Below are positions 1 through 5,979 of a DNA stretch of 11,378 nt, piece after piece. The stretch is from JBCCRH01 sp039208045 (GTDB lineage: Bacteria; Bacteroidota; Bacteroidia; Chitinophagales; Saprospiraceae). Within the stretch, counting starts at the first letter, position 1. Each line of letters opens with the position of its first letter. The notes below the pieces were generated by a model that was not told the DNA's origin, made no database searches, and was given only the letters and a program-made list of their open reading frames with translations. Position numbers and translations under genes: made by a program. The stretch lies in contig JBCCRH010000176.1 in NCBI GenBank assembly GCA_039208045.1, forward strand, positions 1 through 11,378. The letters run 5' to 3'.

Positions 1-474
1 CCACCCGCCTCCAGTCATTTGATATTGGCGGGTGGAAAGGCCCAGGCCGTGGATCAGGCCGAAGATAAAGACCATCCACAAGAGATTGGGCGATGATGCA
101 CCAAACAGCTTTTCAAAACCGCCCAAATTTTCGAATCCTTTATAGAGGACACTTAGGGCAATAACGGCGTCTATCAAGTATTCGTTGACCTGGATGCCCA
201 GATAGGTAGCGGAGATTAAGGTAATGCTATGGCCGATGGTGAAGGCGGTGATGAAGCGGACGATGTCCTTAAAACCATTAAGATAGAAGATGACGCCTGC
301 TAAGAAAAGCAAGTGGTCGTAGCCCGTGAGCATGTGCTTAGCGCCTACCCATATGTACGACCAGAGGTCGCCATTCATCAATATTTCTCGGTCAGTATCG
401 GTAACGTCGTGCGCTAGAAGGGCTAGCGGGATTAGGGATAATCCTGCCAGAAGAGCGGATCGTTTTAGGTTCAT
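1..474 (-). CDS. HupE/UreJ-family membrane permease (partial, C-terminus off window)
   Basis: First 158 residues of a polytopic membrane protein of the HupE/UreJ superfamily, whose characterised members import nickel or cobalt; the substrate here is unknown. An N-terminal hydrophobic stretch (about 5-21) ends in LLAHD and looks like a signal segment. The metal-site motif HX5DH characteristic of HupE is intact (H47, D53, H54 in GAKHMLTGYDHLLF). TAFTIGHSITL (76-86) and GLIHGLGLS (139-147) match family blocks. The second motif known in classical HupE, FHGX[AV]HGXE, is present only as its first half, which suggests the HupE/UreJ_2-like branch. The start ATG lies one base after the TAG stop of the DUF4198 gene, so the two are surely one operon. 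It is paralogous to the permease at 2130-2693 on the other strand. The reading frame is open to the window edge, so the total length cannot be judged. Confidence 0.85.
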   Translation of the reverse strand, partial: MNLKRSALLAGLSLIPLALLAHDVTDTDREILMNGDLWSYIWVGAKHMLTGYDHLLFLAGVIFYLNGFKDIVRFITAFTIGHSITLISATYLGIQVNEYLIDAVIALSVLYKGFENLGGFEKLFGASSPNLLWMVFIFGLIHGLGLSTRQYQMTGGGW

Positions 475-475
475 G

Positions 476-1489
476 CTACTTGTCTTTTCGGTTGAAATAA
501 AGAAACAGAAGGAAGATTAAAAGAAAGCTGCCCACCCAAAATACATATTCTGGAATATGAAAATCCTCTTCGTGATCGTGGTCATGGTCGTGGTCGTGAC
601 TGTGAGAAGCATGGTCATGATCGTGATCGTGATCGCCTTCGCCGACTTCAAACGTCAAGGTAGCCCAGTTTGACTCGTGTGTCAGGCCTTCTTCTTGGGA
701 AAATGCCATATAGATGGTGCGCAAGTACCAGATGCCGCCATGATCGATATCCACGCTAAATTCTCCATTAGCATCCGTGCGGACTTTTATACCTTCATCG
801 TGGCGATGATCGTCGCCCTCCTCATGTGCATGATCGTGGTCGTGATCGTGATCATGGCCCTCTTCTCCACTTACCCTATGCCCTGCATACACTAGCTGCC
901 TGGCTAATGGCTTACCTTGCCACAATAAGCGAAACTTCATGGCATGTCCCGAATGGGACTCATAGGGATTACTCAGTGGGACAAATTCGATAGGGTACCC
1001 CAAGACCGTCTGCCAATCTTGTGTAAGCTGATCACCCACCTGAAAGATCGTTTTGACATGCTTGGAGTATCTCTCCGTAGCATCCTGATCTAGCGCATTG
1101 TTTACTTTGCGCCAATCGAGCATATCGGTTACGCCGTCATGCTCTAGGTAGGCGTTAAATTTTTCTGCAGTCTGCTCAAAGTCGCGTGGGTGGGTGGAAA
1201 CACCGGCTACCCAAGTCCCTGCATTGCCCGTCGTGAAATTGAGCAGGGTGGCACCATCTTCTTCTATCCATTGGCTGGAATCTACGCGTTGGCGAGTACC
1301 GTTGCCGACTAGACTTACGTCAATCATGCGGTCGCGAGTGATTACATTGTCACTCCTATCAAATGTCCCGTTGAATAACTTAATCTGGCTATTGGTGTTA
1401 GGCGCAATAAAGTAGGTATCCAGTTTGAGAAACATGTCGTGACTACAAAATAGGATAAGCGCAAATAGAACAACAAATAGTTTTTTCAT
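476..1489 (-). CDS. DUF4198-type exported metal-binding protein with two His-Asp tracts and a C-terminal membrane anchor
   Basis: A 337-residue exported protein. A hydrophobic signal segment (4-15) is followed by SHDMFLKLDTYF, the His-Asp start typical of mature DUF4198 proteins, some of which (NikK type) are periplasmic partners of nickel transporters. Other family blocks are ERYSKHVKTIFQVG (139-152), LGYPIEFVPLSNPY (163-176) and the Ig-like end TDANGEFSVDIDHGG (238-252). Two low-complexity His-Asp tracts interrupt it: about 212-230 with 8 His, and about 286-306 with 10 His. One transmembrane helix (about 315-333) followed by NRKDK anchors it with the His tracts outside the cytoplasm. The frame is open upstream to 1612, but the first Met there precedes a non-signal-like stretch and lies upstream of the likely promoter, so MKKLF at 1489 is preferred. 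Its stop is one base from the downstream permease start. Inferred role: capture or buffering of a transition metal for that permease. Confidence 0.82.
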   Translation of the reverse strand: MKKLFVVLFALILFCSHDMFLKLDTYFIAPNTNSQIKLFNGTFDRSDNVITRDRMIDVSLVGNGTRQRVDSSQWIEEDGATLLNFTTGNAGTWVAGVSTHPRDFEQTAEKFNAYLEHDGVTDMLDWRKVNNALDQDATERYSKHVKTIFQVGDQLTQDWQTVLGYPIEFVPLSNPYESHSGHAMKFRLLWQGKPLARQLVYAGHRVSGEEGHDHDHDHDHAHEEGDDHRHDEGIKVRTDANGEFSVDIDHGGIWYLRTIYMAFSQEEGLTHESNWATLTFEVGEGDHDHDHDHASHSHDHDHDHDHEEDFHIPEYVFWVGSFLLIFLLFLYFNRKDK

Positions 1490-1529
1490 CAATTTCGTCT
1501 TTCTAATCGTTATTATAGTATGAATGTAA

Positions 1530-1544
1530 TGCAACCTAGTTGCA
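1530..1544. promoter_or_regulatory. Palindromic operator candidate between divergent metal-transport operons
   Basis: A perfect dyad, TGCAAC-CTA-GTTGCA (6-bp arms, 3-base spacer), lies 41 bases upstream of the leftward ATG and 92 bases upstream of the rightward ATG. Its right arm contains the -33 TTG of the rightward promoter, and it covers the predicted transcription start of the leftward promoter, so one bound repressor could block both operons. The size and shape suit a dimeric Fur-superfamily or similar metal sensor. That assignment is inferred from the context; no regulator gene is in the window. Confidence 0.5.
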
Positions 1545-1569
1545 ACAACAAATATATTAAGTACATTTG
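1540..1569 (+). promoter_or_regulatory. Bacteroidota-type promoter for the DUF6702/permease operon
   Basis: TTG (1540-1542), a spacer of exactly 19 bases, then TACATTTG (1562-1569), a full match to the Bacteroidota -7 consensus TAnnTTTG. The predicted start of transcription is near 1575, giving a leader of about 60 bases. The -33 element lies inside the palindrome at 1530-1544. Confidence 0.55.
1549..1556 (-). promoter_or_regulatory. Possible -7 element for the DUF4198/permease operon
   Basis: Read leftward this is TATATTTG, a full match to TAnnTTTG, placing the transcription start inside the palindrome at about 1543 and giving a leader of about 55 bases. No matching -33 TTG is found 17-21 bases upstream, so support is weaker than for the opposite promoter. 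Confidence 0.35.
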
Positions 1570-1635
1570 CAGTGGTATAGCATTGTTTTTTCTCCTCTCT
1601 TTTGGCAAACACGAAAAAAAATAATGTAAGGTCTT

Positions 1636-2130
1636 ATGCTTCTAAAAAGTGCAATTCTTGCTGTTACGCTATTGATGTCCAGCGCTCCTGTGGAGGAGCA
1701 CCCTTTGAAGATGTCCTTCAGTAAATTAGTCATCGGTCAGGATGGTATAGTTGACCTAGAGACGCGTATCTTTTTGGATGATCTAACGGAACATATGGAA
1801 CGCTTGTTTCTCCTACGGCAAGCCGATTTCTCCGATCTTTCTACTGATGGTACACAAGTTTTACAGCTCTATCTTAAAAACCATTTTTATTTTGAGCAGG
1901 AAGGTCAGCAATTAGACCTGTTCATCAATGGCGTCTCTTTATCTAAAAATAGCCTGGCTCTGGTAGTAAATACAAGTACTGCTCAGCCATTGGATGTTTC
2001 CAAATATATTTTTTTGGTGAATACCCTACTCTGTGATGCTTCCCCTGTACAAAAAAACGACATCAAGTATCTTGATAAACACTATATGCTAGGGAACGGC
2101 AAGCCAAAAATGAAAATCCAACTCGACTAA
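1636..2130 (+). CDS. DUF6702-like exported protein, partner of the HupE-type permease
   Basis: A 164-residue protein with a short signal peptide (about 1-17, hydrophobic 5-14, ending SSA) and a mature part opening with EEHPLKMSFSKL. This resembles the HP-x-(hydrophobic) start of DUF6702 proteins, which are small and exported and are found in Bacteroidota beside HupE/UreJ-like permeases. The pattern VDLETRIFLDDL (40-51) also fits that family. The rest is predicted beta-rich with no catalytic motif. The ATG is preceded by a weak AAGG. Its TAA overlaps the next ATG by one base (TAATG), implying translational coupling with the permease. By position it is the counterpart of the DUF4198 gene in the opposite operon. 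No function is established for the family; a role in metal handling is inferred from context only. Confidence 0.72.
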   Translation: MLLKSAILAVTLLMSSAPVEEHPLKMSFSKLVIGQDGIVDLETRIFLDDLTEHMERLFLLRQADFSDLSTDGTQVLQLYLKNHFYFEQEGQQLDLFINGVSLSKNSLALVVNTSTAQPLDVSKYIFLVNTLLCDASPVQKNDIKYLDKHYMLGNGKPKMKIQLD

Positions 2131-2693
2131 TGGGACACTACATTCAACTCGGTATTGAGCATATCCTTGATCCAGAAGGCTTGGATCACTTTTACTTTAT
2201 CGTATCTTTTTGTCTGCTATATACCATCAAGGACATCCGAAAAATTGCGGGTCTAGTCACCGCATTTACGGTGGGGCACAGTATCACTCTAGCTTTGGCT
2301 GCACTTGATATGATTACTATTGATCCAGGCTTGATCGAAGCACTAATTCCCGTTACTATTCTCATCAGTTGTGTGCTCAACTATTGGGCGCTGCTCAAAC
2401 AGAGTGAATATCGTGCTCCAAAAGGCTATATGATCTACCTTATCATCCTGTTTTTTGGACTCATTCACGGCCTTGGCTTTTCCAACTTCCTCTCGGCCAT
2501 GCTGTTCGATGGCGAGAGTATAGTAGTGCCACTGCTCGGTTTCAATATTGGTATTGAAGTTGCTCAGTTGATTATTGTACTCCTAGTGTTGCTAACGCTT
2601 TTACTGAGTGATCGATTCTTAGGATCGAAGAAGGTAGTCCGGCTCGTTTTGAATACCATCGTTACCTTATTGGTGGTGCGCATGCTTTTCTAA
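2130..2693 (+). CDS. HupE/UreJ-family membrane permease, second paralogue
   Basis: A 187-residue protein with about six membrane segments (roughly 21-34, 38-60, 69-88, 99-120, 132-159, 169-186). It shares the family blocks TAFTVGHSITL (44-54) and GLIHGLGFS (110-118) with the permease at 1-474, and also has FNIGIEVAQ (138-146), a known HupE/UreJ-like block. The metal motif is altered: HILDPEGLDH (11-20) has seven residues between His and Asp-His instead of the usual five, which could change substrate or geometry. It has no separate signal peptide, unlike its paralogue, and is shorter at the N-terminus. It overlaps the upstream DUF6702-like gene by one base. Probable role: transition-metal import with the exported partner; the substrate is unknown. 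Confidence 0.82.
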   Translation: MGHYIQLGIEHILDPEGLDHFYFIVSFCLLYTIKDIRKIAGLVTAFTVGHSITLALAALDMITIDPGLIEALIPVTILISCVLNYWALLKQSEYRAPKGYMIYLIILFFGLIHGLGFSNFLSAMLFDGESIVVPLLGFNIGIEVAQLIIVLLVLLTLLLSDRFLGSKKVVRLVLNTIVTLLVVRMLF

Positions 2694-2703
2694 GTCCCTT
2701 TTC

Positions 2704-2754
2704 AGCTACTTTTTCACTGAAAATAGCTTCAAAAAGGTGAAAATTCATTTTTTT
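2704..2754 (+). terminator. Possible terminator after the second permease
   Basis: Eleven bases after the permease stop, AGCTA/TAGCT with an inner TTTT/AAAA pairing forms an AT-rich hairpin (2704-2728), and a run of seven T follows at 2748-2754. The stem is weak and the T run is 19 bases away, so this is tentative. Confidence 0.25.
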
Positions 2755-2887
2755 GTCACTATTTTAGCGACAATAGATAAAGTTACCCAACATTTGTCTA
2801 ATGAAAGGTGTATTTTATCGGTAAGCAACATCTAGTTATTAAACAAACGTGTTCTTTACTACTGTGCAACATAAGTAAATTAACATC

Positions 2888-2976
2888 CCACAGCGGATTG
2901 CAAATCCGCTGAGCACGTGCCGGGCTTTTTTCGTAAAGTCTGGCCCGCGCTAAGTGGATTTGTAATCCGCGTGGAG
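2888..2976. repeat. REP-like palindromic element, copy A
   Basis: A long imperfect inverted repeat. The left arm (2891-2926) has the head hairpin AGCGGATT-GCA-AATCCGCT and the foot GAGCACGTGCCGGGCT. The right arm (2938-2973) is its near reverse complement with the head GGATTTGTAATCC. The loop between them is T-rich. Positions 2946-2971 are an exact 26-base inverted match to 3846-3871 in copy B. The layout, two hairpin-headed arms facing each other in an intergenic region, is that of BIME/REP elements mobilised by RAYT (Y1-type) transposases; no such transposase is in the window. The T run after the left foot could also let it act as a terminator. Confidence 0.7.
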
Positions 2977-3045
2977 TTTTATGTCTAATTATGTTACAGT
3001 GTATTTACACCGACCTCAAAATCAAAGTTTAAATTTTAAAAAAAC

Positions 3046-3810
3046 ATGGGAAGAAAAAAATTCACAGAATCGAGTAATCCGTTCATGAACGAACGCCGCT
3101 TTCAATCGATGGCAAAAGACACTACCTTGGATGGGCACATGATCGAGCGCGGCGAAGCCCGCATGACAGTACAAGGAGCGATTAACAAGACTTTTATTTT
3201 AACAGCCATTATGCTGGTCACGGCATTATATTCCTACACTTTCCCTAGTTCACTGCTTACTTGGGGCGGTGCGATTGGTGGCTTGGTAGTAGTGTTTATT
3301 GCAAGTTTCCGACCACAATCCTCGCCAATTGCTGCACCTATTTATGCAGCCTTAGAAGGGTTGTTTGTAGGGGGTATCTCTGCGATGTATGCTTATGCTT
3401 ACAATGGCATTATCTTTCAAGCCGTGACGCTTACGATGGCCGTACTCTTTATGATGCTGTTTGTGTACAAAACGGGCTTGGTTAAAGTTACGCAGAAATT
3501 TCGTGCGGGCGTAATGATGGCAACAGGCGCCATCCTATTGGTGTACTTACTCAACTTTGCGCTCAGCTTTTTTGGGATGAGCGTGCCTTACTTACACGAA
3601 GGGGGCATGATGGGTATTGGCATTAGCCTACTCATTATTGGCGTAGCAGCACTCAACTTACTGTTAGACTTTGATAATTTTGAAAAAGGCGAGCAATATG
3701 GGGCGCCAGCCTACATGGAGTGGTTCTCTGCGATGGGCCTACTCATTACCTTAGTCTGGCTGTACATTGAGATTTTGCGCTTGCTTTCTATCTTATCTTC
3801 GAGTGACTAA
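3046..3810 (+). CDS. Bax inhibitor-1/YccA family membrane protein
   Basis: A 254-residue integral membrane protein with a basic, cytosolic N-terminus (MGRKKF, then NPFMNERRF at 11-19, a segment common to Bacteroidota members) and about seven membrane segments (roughly 49-66, 72-88, 96-117, 122-141, 155-176, 188-207, 225-249). The end of the protein has the family signature: the acidic cluster LLDFDNFEKGEQYGAPAYMEW (206-226) leading into LVWLYIEILRLL (236-247). Bacterial relatives include YccA, a modulator of FtsH, and YetJ, a pH-sensitive calcium leak channel; the acidic residues D208, D210 and E225 would be the counterparts of its ion-sensing acids, but this pairing is inferred. The ATG follows an A-rich leader without a clear Shine-Dalgarno. 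It is monocistronic, bracketed by REP-like elements on both sides, with no functional link to its neighbours apparent. Confidence 0.9.
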   Translation: MGRKKFTESSNPFMNERRFQSMAKDTTLDGHMIERGEARMTVQGAINKTFILTAIMLVTALYSYTFPSSLLTWGGAIGGLVVVFIASFRPQSSPIAAPIYAALEGLFVGGISAMYAYAYNGIIFQAVTLTMAVLFMMLFVYKTGLVKVTQKFRAGVMMATGAILLVYLLNFALSFFGMSVPYLHEGGMMGIGISLLIIGVAALNLLLDFDNFEKGEQYGAPAYMEWFSAMGLLITLVWLYIEILRLLSILSSSD

Positions 3811-3833
3811 ATGCACTATGATCTGAGTGCATT
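3810..3833 (+). other. Hairpin immediately after the Bax inhibitor-family gene
   Basis: AATGCACT and AGTGCATT pair as an 8-bp perfect stem around an 8-base loop, starting at the last base of the stop codon. There is no T run, so it may be an RNA-stabilising 3' end or a weak terminator acting with the REP-like element just downstream. Confidence 0.4.
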
Positions 3834-3845
3834 AAAGTGATAGCC

Positions 3846-3936
3846 CGCGGATTACAAATCCACTTAGCGCGTGCCAGGCTATTTTGTTTAGTAGAGCCTG
3901 GCCCGTGCTCACCCCAATAGCAATCGGGGAATCCGC
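3846..3936. repeat. REP-like palindromic element, copy B (mosaic heads)
   Basis: Same plan as copy A but with unlike heads. The left arm (3846-3880) has the GGATT-ACA-AATCC head and the foot TAGCGCGTGCCAGGCT. The right arm (3895-3936) has the matching foot AGCCTGGCCCGTGCT but the head CCCCAATAGCAATCGGGG. GCGGATT (3847-3853) and AATCCGC (3930-3936) close the whole structure. Positions 3846-3871 match copy A exactly in inverse orientation. The element ends directly at the ATG at 3937, so it forms the upstream region of the DksA-like gene. Confidence 0.7.
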
Positions 3937-3963
3937 ATGCTTACAAAGGAAAAATTTAGTACC

Positions 3964-4299
3964 ATGAATAGCGACGACCGTACACAACTGCAGCAGAAGA
4001 TTGAGGCCACCATTCAAAAGACAGAAGAAGAGATTGCACATCTGATAGAGATGACCCAACCTATTGCGCCAGAAAACTCCATTGGCCGTATCTCCCGCAT
4101 GGATGCCATCAACAACAAAAGCGTCGCTGAAGCTACCCTCCGTTCTGCCAAGCGCAAATTATCCAACCTCCGCATCGCCCTTTCCAAAATAGAAAGCCCT
4201 GACTTTGGCATTTGCACTCGATGCAAAAATCCTATTCCTCCAGCTCGCTTGATGTATATGCCACAAAGCAGCCGCTGCGTGCGCTGTGCCGACCGCTAG
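3964..4299 (+). CDS. DksA/TraR-family zinc-finger regulator
   Basis: A 111-residue protein. The N-terminal half is a predicted coiled coil (about 3-75, rich in Gln/Lys/Glu) with GRISRMDAINNK (41-52) at its tip, the place where DksA-type proteins present acidic residues to the RNA polymerase secondary channel. A C4 zinc finger follows with Cys 84, 87, 105 and 108, spaced C-x2-C-x17-C-x2-C, containing the RLMYMP that fits the family's RL...P. It is shorter than classical DksA (about 150), as is usual for the small Bacteroidota members. Likely role: transcription modulation through RNA polymerase. The in-frame ATG at 3937 would add nine residues, but it abuts a repeat element and has no ribosome site. 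ATG 3964 follows AAAGGA (3945-3950) at a longish distance and gives the usual N-terminus, so it is preferred. Confidence 0.85.
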   Translation: MNSDDRTQLQQKIEATIQKTEEEIAHLIEMTQPIAPENSIGRISRMDAINNKSVAEATLRSAKRKLSNLRIALSKIESPDFGICTRCKNPIPPARLMYMPQSSRCVRCADR

Positions 4300-4640
4300 T
4301 TCTCGTGCCCAACAGTCCAAAAACAGGTCTGAATGACATCATTTAGTACCTCTTTAGTGTCAACTGCATACTGACAAGTACCAATAGCACTTTTTGAGTA
4401 CTTCTACCCATCCGTCCCTTTTATGGCCCACTCCGTCCTCTCTGCCAGCAGGGCCTCTTGATTCCCTCTACCTTTAGGCTACAATTCATCCTAATTTATT
4501 ACCAAAACAATTCCTAGTTGATGAACTGAATGGCTCTTCTTTTGTCTTAAGCATTGAAAACCAGATTAAAAGAGTAGCAATTTTTTTCTAATTATCTGGA
4601 TTATAAGTAACAGTCAAAAAGAAACATTACTCAAATTTAG
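4300..4640. other. Intergenic stretch without a recognisable gene
   Basis: About 340 bases between the convergent DksA-like and thiolase genes. No ORF of convincing composition, no tRNA-like fold and no strong repeat were seen. It is AT-rich in its second half. Confidence 0.5.
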
Positions 4641-4646
4641 TTAGAG

Positions 4647-4678
4647 GGGAAGTGCATCACAGATGCCTTCCCTTTTTT
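4647..4678. terminator. Hairpin terminator between convergent genes
   Basis: GGGAAG-T-GCATC-ACA-GATGC-CTTCCC forms an 11-bp stem with one bulged T and a three-base loop, followed on the + strand by six T (4673-4678). It is a standard intrinsic terminator for rightward transcription. Read leftward, the same hairpin starts just after the thiolase stop, preceded by A6 and without a good U run, so it probably also stabilises the 3' end of that message. Confidence 0.7.
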
Positions 4679-5897
4679 AAGCATTCACGTTTTCCAGCAC
4701 CACCGCATACCCCTGGCCTACGCCCACACACATGCTCACCAGCGCATACCGCTTTTGCTGCACCTGTAGCTCCAAGGCTGTCGTCTGCAAAATACGCGTG
4801 CCCGTCATCCCTAGCGGATGACCGATCGCAATAGCTCCGCCATTGGGATTGATACGAGGGTCATCATCGGCCAGACCCAGTTCGCGTGTACACGCCAGCA
4901 CTTGCACTGCAAATGCTTCATTTAACTCGATAATATCCATATCATCCAGGGTCAGGCCTGCACGTTGCAGGGCTTTGCGCGAAGCACCTACTGGGCCAAT
5001 GCCCATGATACGAGGTTCTACCCCAACCACTCCTGAGGCAACAATGCGCGCTAGTGGCTTCAAATTATATTGTGTCAAGGCATTTGCGGAAGCAACTAAC
5101 ATGGCCGCTGCCCCATCATTGAGGCCAGAGGCATTACCAGCAGTCACCGAACCTCCATGCTCCGCCTTCTTGAAGGCCGTGCGCAACTTGCCCAGCACTT
5201 CCAAGCTCGTATGGGGCTTGATGAATTCATCATGCTCAAATAGAATAGGATCAGCCTTGCGCTGAGGGATAGAGACTGGAATAATCTCCTGTGCCAGGCG
5301 ACCGCTTTGCTGTGCCTTAGCTGCTTTCATTTGCGAACCGTAGGCAAATTGATCTTGATCGGCTCGGCTGATTTGATAGTTCTCCGCTAAGTTTTCTGCG
5401 GTTTGGCCCATGCCATCGGTACCATAAAGCGTCTCCATCTTGGTATTTACAAAACGCCAGCCAAAGCTAGAGTCGTGCATTTGTGCATCGCGACCAAACG
5501 GCTTCGATACTTTGGAGATGACCCAAGGCCCCCGCGTCATATGCTCTACCCCCCCTGCGATAAATAACTCCCCATCGCCAGTCTTAATAGCCCGGTTGGC
5601 ATGAATGACTGCCGACATGCCGGAGGCACAGAGACGATTGACCGTTTCGCCAGGTACCGAGAATGGGAGGCCTGCCAAGAGCAAAGCCATACGAGCTATA
5701 TTTCGGTTATCTTCCCCTGCTTGATTGGCGCAACCTAGGATCACATCATCGATGGCCTCGGTAGGAAGGTTGGGGTGGCGGTCGAGCAATGCTTTTATGG
5801 CGTGGGCCGCCAAATCATCCGTGCGAATCGGGGCTAGGGCACCGGTAAATTTGCCAATAGGCGTACGGATGGCATCTACAATAAAACTATCTTGCAT
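4677..5897 (-). CDS. pcaF: Thiolase, 3-oxoadipyl-CoA thiolase-like acetyl-CoA acyltransferase
   Basis: A 406-residue thiolase, the full usual length. The nucleophile Cys90 lies in NRLCASGMSA, NEAF (326-329) and His360 in GGAIAIGHPLGMTG are present, and the second catalytic Cys390 lies in SMCVGVGQG; all residues needed for thiolysis are intact. The segments GGVEHMTRGPWVISK (115-129), DSSFGWRF (142-149), YGTDGMGQTAENLAE (158-172) and CTRELGLADDDPRINPNGGA (336-355) are those of the PcaF/PaaJ group, which cleaves 3-oxoadipyl-CoA to succinyl-CoA and acetyl-CoA at the end of aromatic or phenylacetate degradation. No other pathway gene is nearby, so a general acetyl-CoA acetyltransferase role remains possible. 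MQDSFIVDAIRTP is the family start; the frame is open to 5972, but the extra 25 residues are not thiolase-like. The start lies 82 bases from the divergent lipoprotein gene. Confidence 0.9.
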   Translation of the reverse strand: MQDSFIVDAIRTPIGKFTGALAPIRTDDLAAHAIKALLDRHPNLPTEAIDDVILGCANQAGEDNRNIARMALLLAGLPFSVPGETVNRLCASGMSAVIHANRAIKTGDGELFIAGGVEHMTRGPWVISKVSKPFGRDAQMHDSSFGWRFVNTKMETLYGTDGMGQTAENLAENYQISRADQDQFAYGSQMKAAKAQQSGRLAQEIIPVSIPQRKADPILFEHDEFIKPHTSLEVLGKLRTAFKKAEHGGSVTAGNASGLNDGAAAMLVASANALTQYNLKPLARIVASGVVGVEPRIMGIGPVGASRKALQRAGLTLDDMDIIELNEAFAVQVLACTRELGLADDDPRINPNGGAIAIGHPLGMTGTRILQTTALELQVQQKRYALVSMCVGVGQGYAVVLENVNA

Positions 5898-5979
5898 TAT
5901 AATTTGGTTGGTTTCTTTACGCTGGATTGACGAATTTTGCCATCCATTCTTGTTGTATAAAAAACTAAACAATCAAAAG

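Noticed and set aside
560..860. Short DNA repeats (GATCGTGGTC-like units) that might look like a tandem repeat or CRISPR array
   Set aside because: They are codon-level repetition encoding His-Asp tracts in the DUF4198 protein, with no regular repeat-spacer structure.
1490..1612. Upstream extension of the DUF4198 reading frame (41 more residues)
   Set aside because: It crosses the palindrome and promoter elements and would bury the signal peptide; MKKLF at 1489 gives a normal exported N-terminus.
2694..3045. Possible tRNA, riboswitch or small gene in the gap before the Bax inhibitor-family gene
   Set aside because: The visible structure is accounted for by the REP-like element and a weak hairpin; no tRNA arms or recognised aptamer core were found.
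3937..3963. ATG at 3937 as start of the DksA-like gene
   Set aside because: It directly abuts a palindromic repeat and has no ribosome-binding sequence; ATG 3964 follows AAAGGA and matches the usual N-terminus. It cannot be excluded fully.
4843..5265. 140-codon rightward reading frame inside the thiolase
   Set aside because: Ser/Arg/Pro-rich antisense shadow of a clearly conserved thiolase.
5725..5979. N-terminal extension of the lipoprotein frame
   Set aside because: It is antisense to the thiolase 5' end, and using it would hide the lipobox signal peptide that begins at 5980.
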